Shown one piece after another: positions 63,049 to 64,000 of a stretch of DNA of 64,000 nucleotides. The number at the start of each line of letters is the position of its first letter. Positions within the stretch are counted from its first letter, which is position 1. The DNA comes from Pedobacter petrophilus (GTDB taxonomy: Bacteria > Bacteroidota > Bacteroidia > Sphingobacteriales > Sphingobacteriaceae), in the NCBI RefSeq assembly GCF_009674725.1, contig NZ_WKKH01000018.1, positions 26,871 to 90,870 of the forward strand, read 5' to 3'. The notes beneath the pieces are model-generated. The model was not told where the DNA came from. It searched no databases and was given only the letters and a program-made list of their open reading frames with translations. Position numbers and translations under genes: made by a program.

Positions 63049-63498
63049 ATGAACAGGTTAAAAATGAACGAAGCATTTCCTGAAAGCTACAAGTTGTTGC
63101 GGGAAATAGATACCTTAATCAAAAAGACAGGGATACCACCGCTGTATTTGGAATTGATCAAACTCCGAGCATCCCAATTGAACGGCTGCGCCTATTGCTT
63201 AAATATTCATAGCAATGATGCCATAAAATATGGAGAAGATCCCAAGCGTATTTATGTGCTAAGCGCTTGGCGCGAGGCAAAGGAGTGGTTTACCGAAGAA
63301 GAACAAGTCATTTTGCAGCTCACTGAAGAAATTACGCAAATCAGAAACCATGGTATCAGTGACGAGGTTTACAATAAGTCCATCGAACTATTCGGTGAGC
63401 AAAAAACAGTCTATCTGATCACGGCAGCGATCAATATTAATTCATGGAACAGGCTTGGCGTCGGTCTGAATATGCACCCGGTAAATAATAAATCTTAA
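63049..63498 (+). CDS. Carboxymuconolactone decarboxylase/AhpD-family protein
   Basis: 149 residues. The active-site segment LIKLRASQLNGCAYCLNIHSNDAIKYG has the CxxC pair Cys47/Cys50 and His54 of AhpD-type alkylhydroperoxidases. The C-terminal part (LITAAININSWNRLGVGLNMHPV) completes the CMD fold. It probably reduces a peroxide or disulfide partner. It follows DoxX by 14 bp and precedes the GNAT gene by 4 bp. This three-gene set with MocR is a redox/detoxification unit unrelated to the glycan genes. Confidence 0.93.
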   Translation: MNRLKMNEAFPESYKLLREIDTLIKKTGIPPLYLELIKLRASQLNGCAYCLNIHSNDAIKYGEDPKRIYVLSAWREAKEWFTEEEQVILQLTEEITQIRNHGISDEVYNKSIELFGEQKTVYLITAAININSWNRLGVGLNMHPVNNKS

Positions 63499-63502
63499 GC
63501 AC

Positions 63503-63808
63503 ATGACCTTAACATGCCTCAAAGCGCAAACTAAAGCGGATATTGAATTTTGTAAGGAAGCAATCCTGGAATTCCGTAAAAGCTTAGATCCAGAAAAAGT
63601 GGTTGATCATGTTTATCAAATGATTACTCAGGAAGGTTTTGAATTAGTTTTTATTCCTAATGCAGACAATACTAAAGCCGGGGCATTTATCGGTTACCGT
63701 ATTATGAATTTATTACGTACTGGACCGGTAATCTATGTTGACGATCTATTTACCTTTTCCGAATGCCGGGGTAAAGTGGAGTTGCTACATTTGACTGGAG
63801 GAATTTAG
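63503..63808 (+). pseudogene. GNAT N-acetyltransferase, truncated at acetyl-CoA-binding motif
   Basis: The first 85 residues are a normal GNAT start (EFCKEAILEFRKSLDPEKVVDHVYQMITQEGFELVFIP...AGAFIGYRIMNLLRTGPVIYVDDLFTFSECRGK). Motif A should continue R-G-x-G-x-G/A, but after RGK the sequence changes to VELLHLTGGI and stops. A transposase gene begins 37 bp later. The junction at about 63777 (TGGAGTTGCT...) therefore looks like the left end of an inserted IS. Product lacks the acetyl-CoA site. Confidence 0.75.
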
Positions 63809-64000
63809 TTGTCAGATTTAACTAGAAACTTTTAAATTTGATTATATGAGCAAACGAGTATTTGATGATTCCTTCAAAAAAATGGCTATAGATTTATCTA
63901 ATAGCCGAGGATCGGTGAAAGAGGTTGCAGATGAGCTTGGAATAAACGATAGCCTTCTGAGTAAATGGAGACAGCGTGAGTCGGAGCCCAAACAGAGTCC
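63777..64000 (+). mobile_element. IS3-type element, left end (runs off window)
   Basis: Begins with TGGAGTTGCTACATTTGACT immediately after the last GNAT-like codon and carries a transposase orfA from 63846. The TG start fits IS3-family ends (TG...CA). The exact boundary is inferred from where GNAT similarity is lost; the other end and target duplication are outside the window. Confidence 0.6.
63846..64000 (+). CDS. IS3-family transposase OrfA, N-terminal part
   Basis: 51 codons visible: MSKRVFDDSFKKMAIDLSNS, then an HTH with SVKEVADELGINDSLLSKWRQRE, the HTH_Tnp_1 pattern of IS3 OrfA (IS911/IS150 type), where the second helix contacts the terminal repeats. The rest of orfA and orfB would lie to the right of the window. 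Confidence 0.85.
   Translation, partial: MSKRVFDDSFKKMAIDLSNSRGSVKEVADELGINDSLLSKWRQRESEPKQS

Noticed and set aside
1..64000. CRISPR arrays, tRNA or rRNA genes
   Set aside because: No spaced direct-repeat array and no cloverleaf or rRNA-like sequence was noticed on either strand; a covariance-model scan was not possible here.

Overview
The window reads as a chromosomal stretch of a Bacteroidota bacterium, most likely Sphingobacteriaceae (Pedobacter/Mucilaginibacter-like). The evidence is low-to-mid GC, a SusC/SusD pair, a one-protein hybrid two-component system (HTCS), many SPI and SPII signal peptides ending in ...GQ or ...C, and AACCAAA-rich leaders just before start codons. The genus is inferred from style, not from a marker gene. 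About 3/4 of the window (roughly 1-58 kb) is a very large polysaccharide-utilisation region made of several transcription units. | 0-3.2 kb (minus): heparinase II/III-like lyase, gluconate-dehydrogenase subunit-3-like Tat lipoprotein and GMC oxidoreductase, with a divergent AraC regulator. 4.3-6.1 kb: GH10 enzyme. 6.3-11.0 kb: SusC/SusD ending at a clear hairpin terminator. 11.2-18.9 kb (minus operon): DUF4861-like protein, GH88/GH105-like unsaturated uronyl hydrolase, GlcG/HbpS-like protein, a second heparinase II/III-like lyase, aldo/keto reductase and a bile-acid/sodium-symporter-type transporter. 19.4-26.5 kb (minus operon): TIM-barrel isomerase/epimerase, PfkB kinase, PhyH dioxygenase, GRP-type sugar transporter, a glycosidase-like/SUMF1 fusion and a GntR/UTRA repressor, preceded by two identical 14-bp palindromes. 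26.6-30.8 kb: HTCS. 31.0-36.7 kb (plus) and 36.8-39.2 kb (minus): five secreted or lipid-anchored jelly-roll-like paralogues plus a frameshifted GH31, converging on a bidirectional terminator. 39.4-50.8 kb (minus): GH92, GH127/146, GH38-like, an alpha/beta-hydrolase esterase, a sixth jelly-roll paralogue and a Gfo/Idh/MocA oxidoreductase. 51-58 kb: AraC regulator, MFS sugar porter, DUF5107-TPR giant protein and LacI regulator. | From 58.3 to 60.3 kb the window is an insertion-sequence graveyard holding IS1182-like and IS5-like remnants. 60.3-64 kb is a different neighbourhood: secreted cupin, MocR/PdxR-type regulator divergent from a DoxX-AhpD-GNAT operon, with the GNAT gene apparently cut by an IS3-type element that runs off the window. 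| Taken together, the enzymes predict attack on a uronic-acid-containing heteropolysaccharide that also carries mannose and arabinose (lyases + GH88/105 for uronates; GH92/GH38 for mannose; GH127/146 for beta-L-arabinofuranose; GH10, GH31 and esterase for the rest). Uptake would be by SusCD, with further processing by the AKR/symporter and kinase/isomerase/dioxygenase modules. The exact glycan cannot be read from sequence. The strongest candidate for something undescribed is the six-copy jelly-roll family. Also worth attention are the kinase-isomerase-dioxygenase cassette with its tandem palindromes, the glycosidase-SUMF1 fusion, long perfect inverted repeats in regulatory regions, and a 78-bp dispersed intergenic repeat. 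I saw no tRNA, rRNA or CRISPR array.
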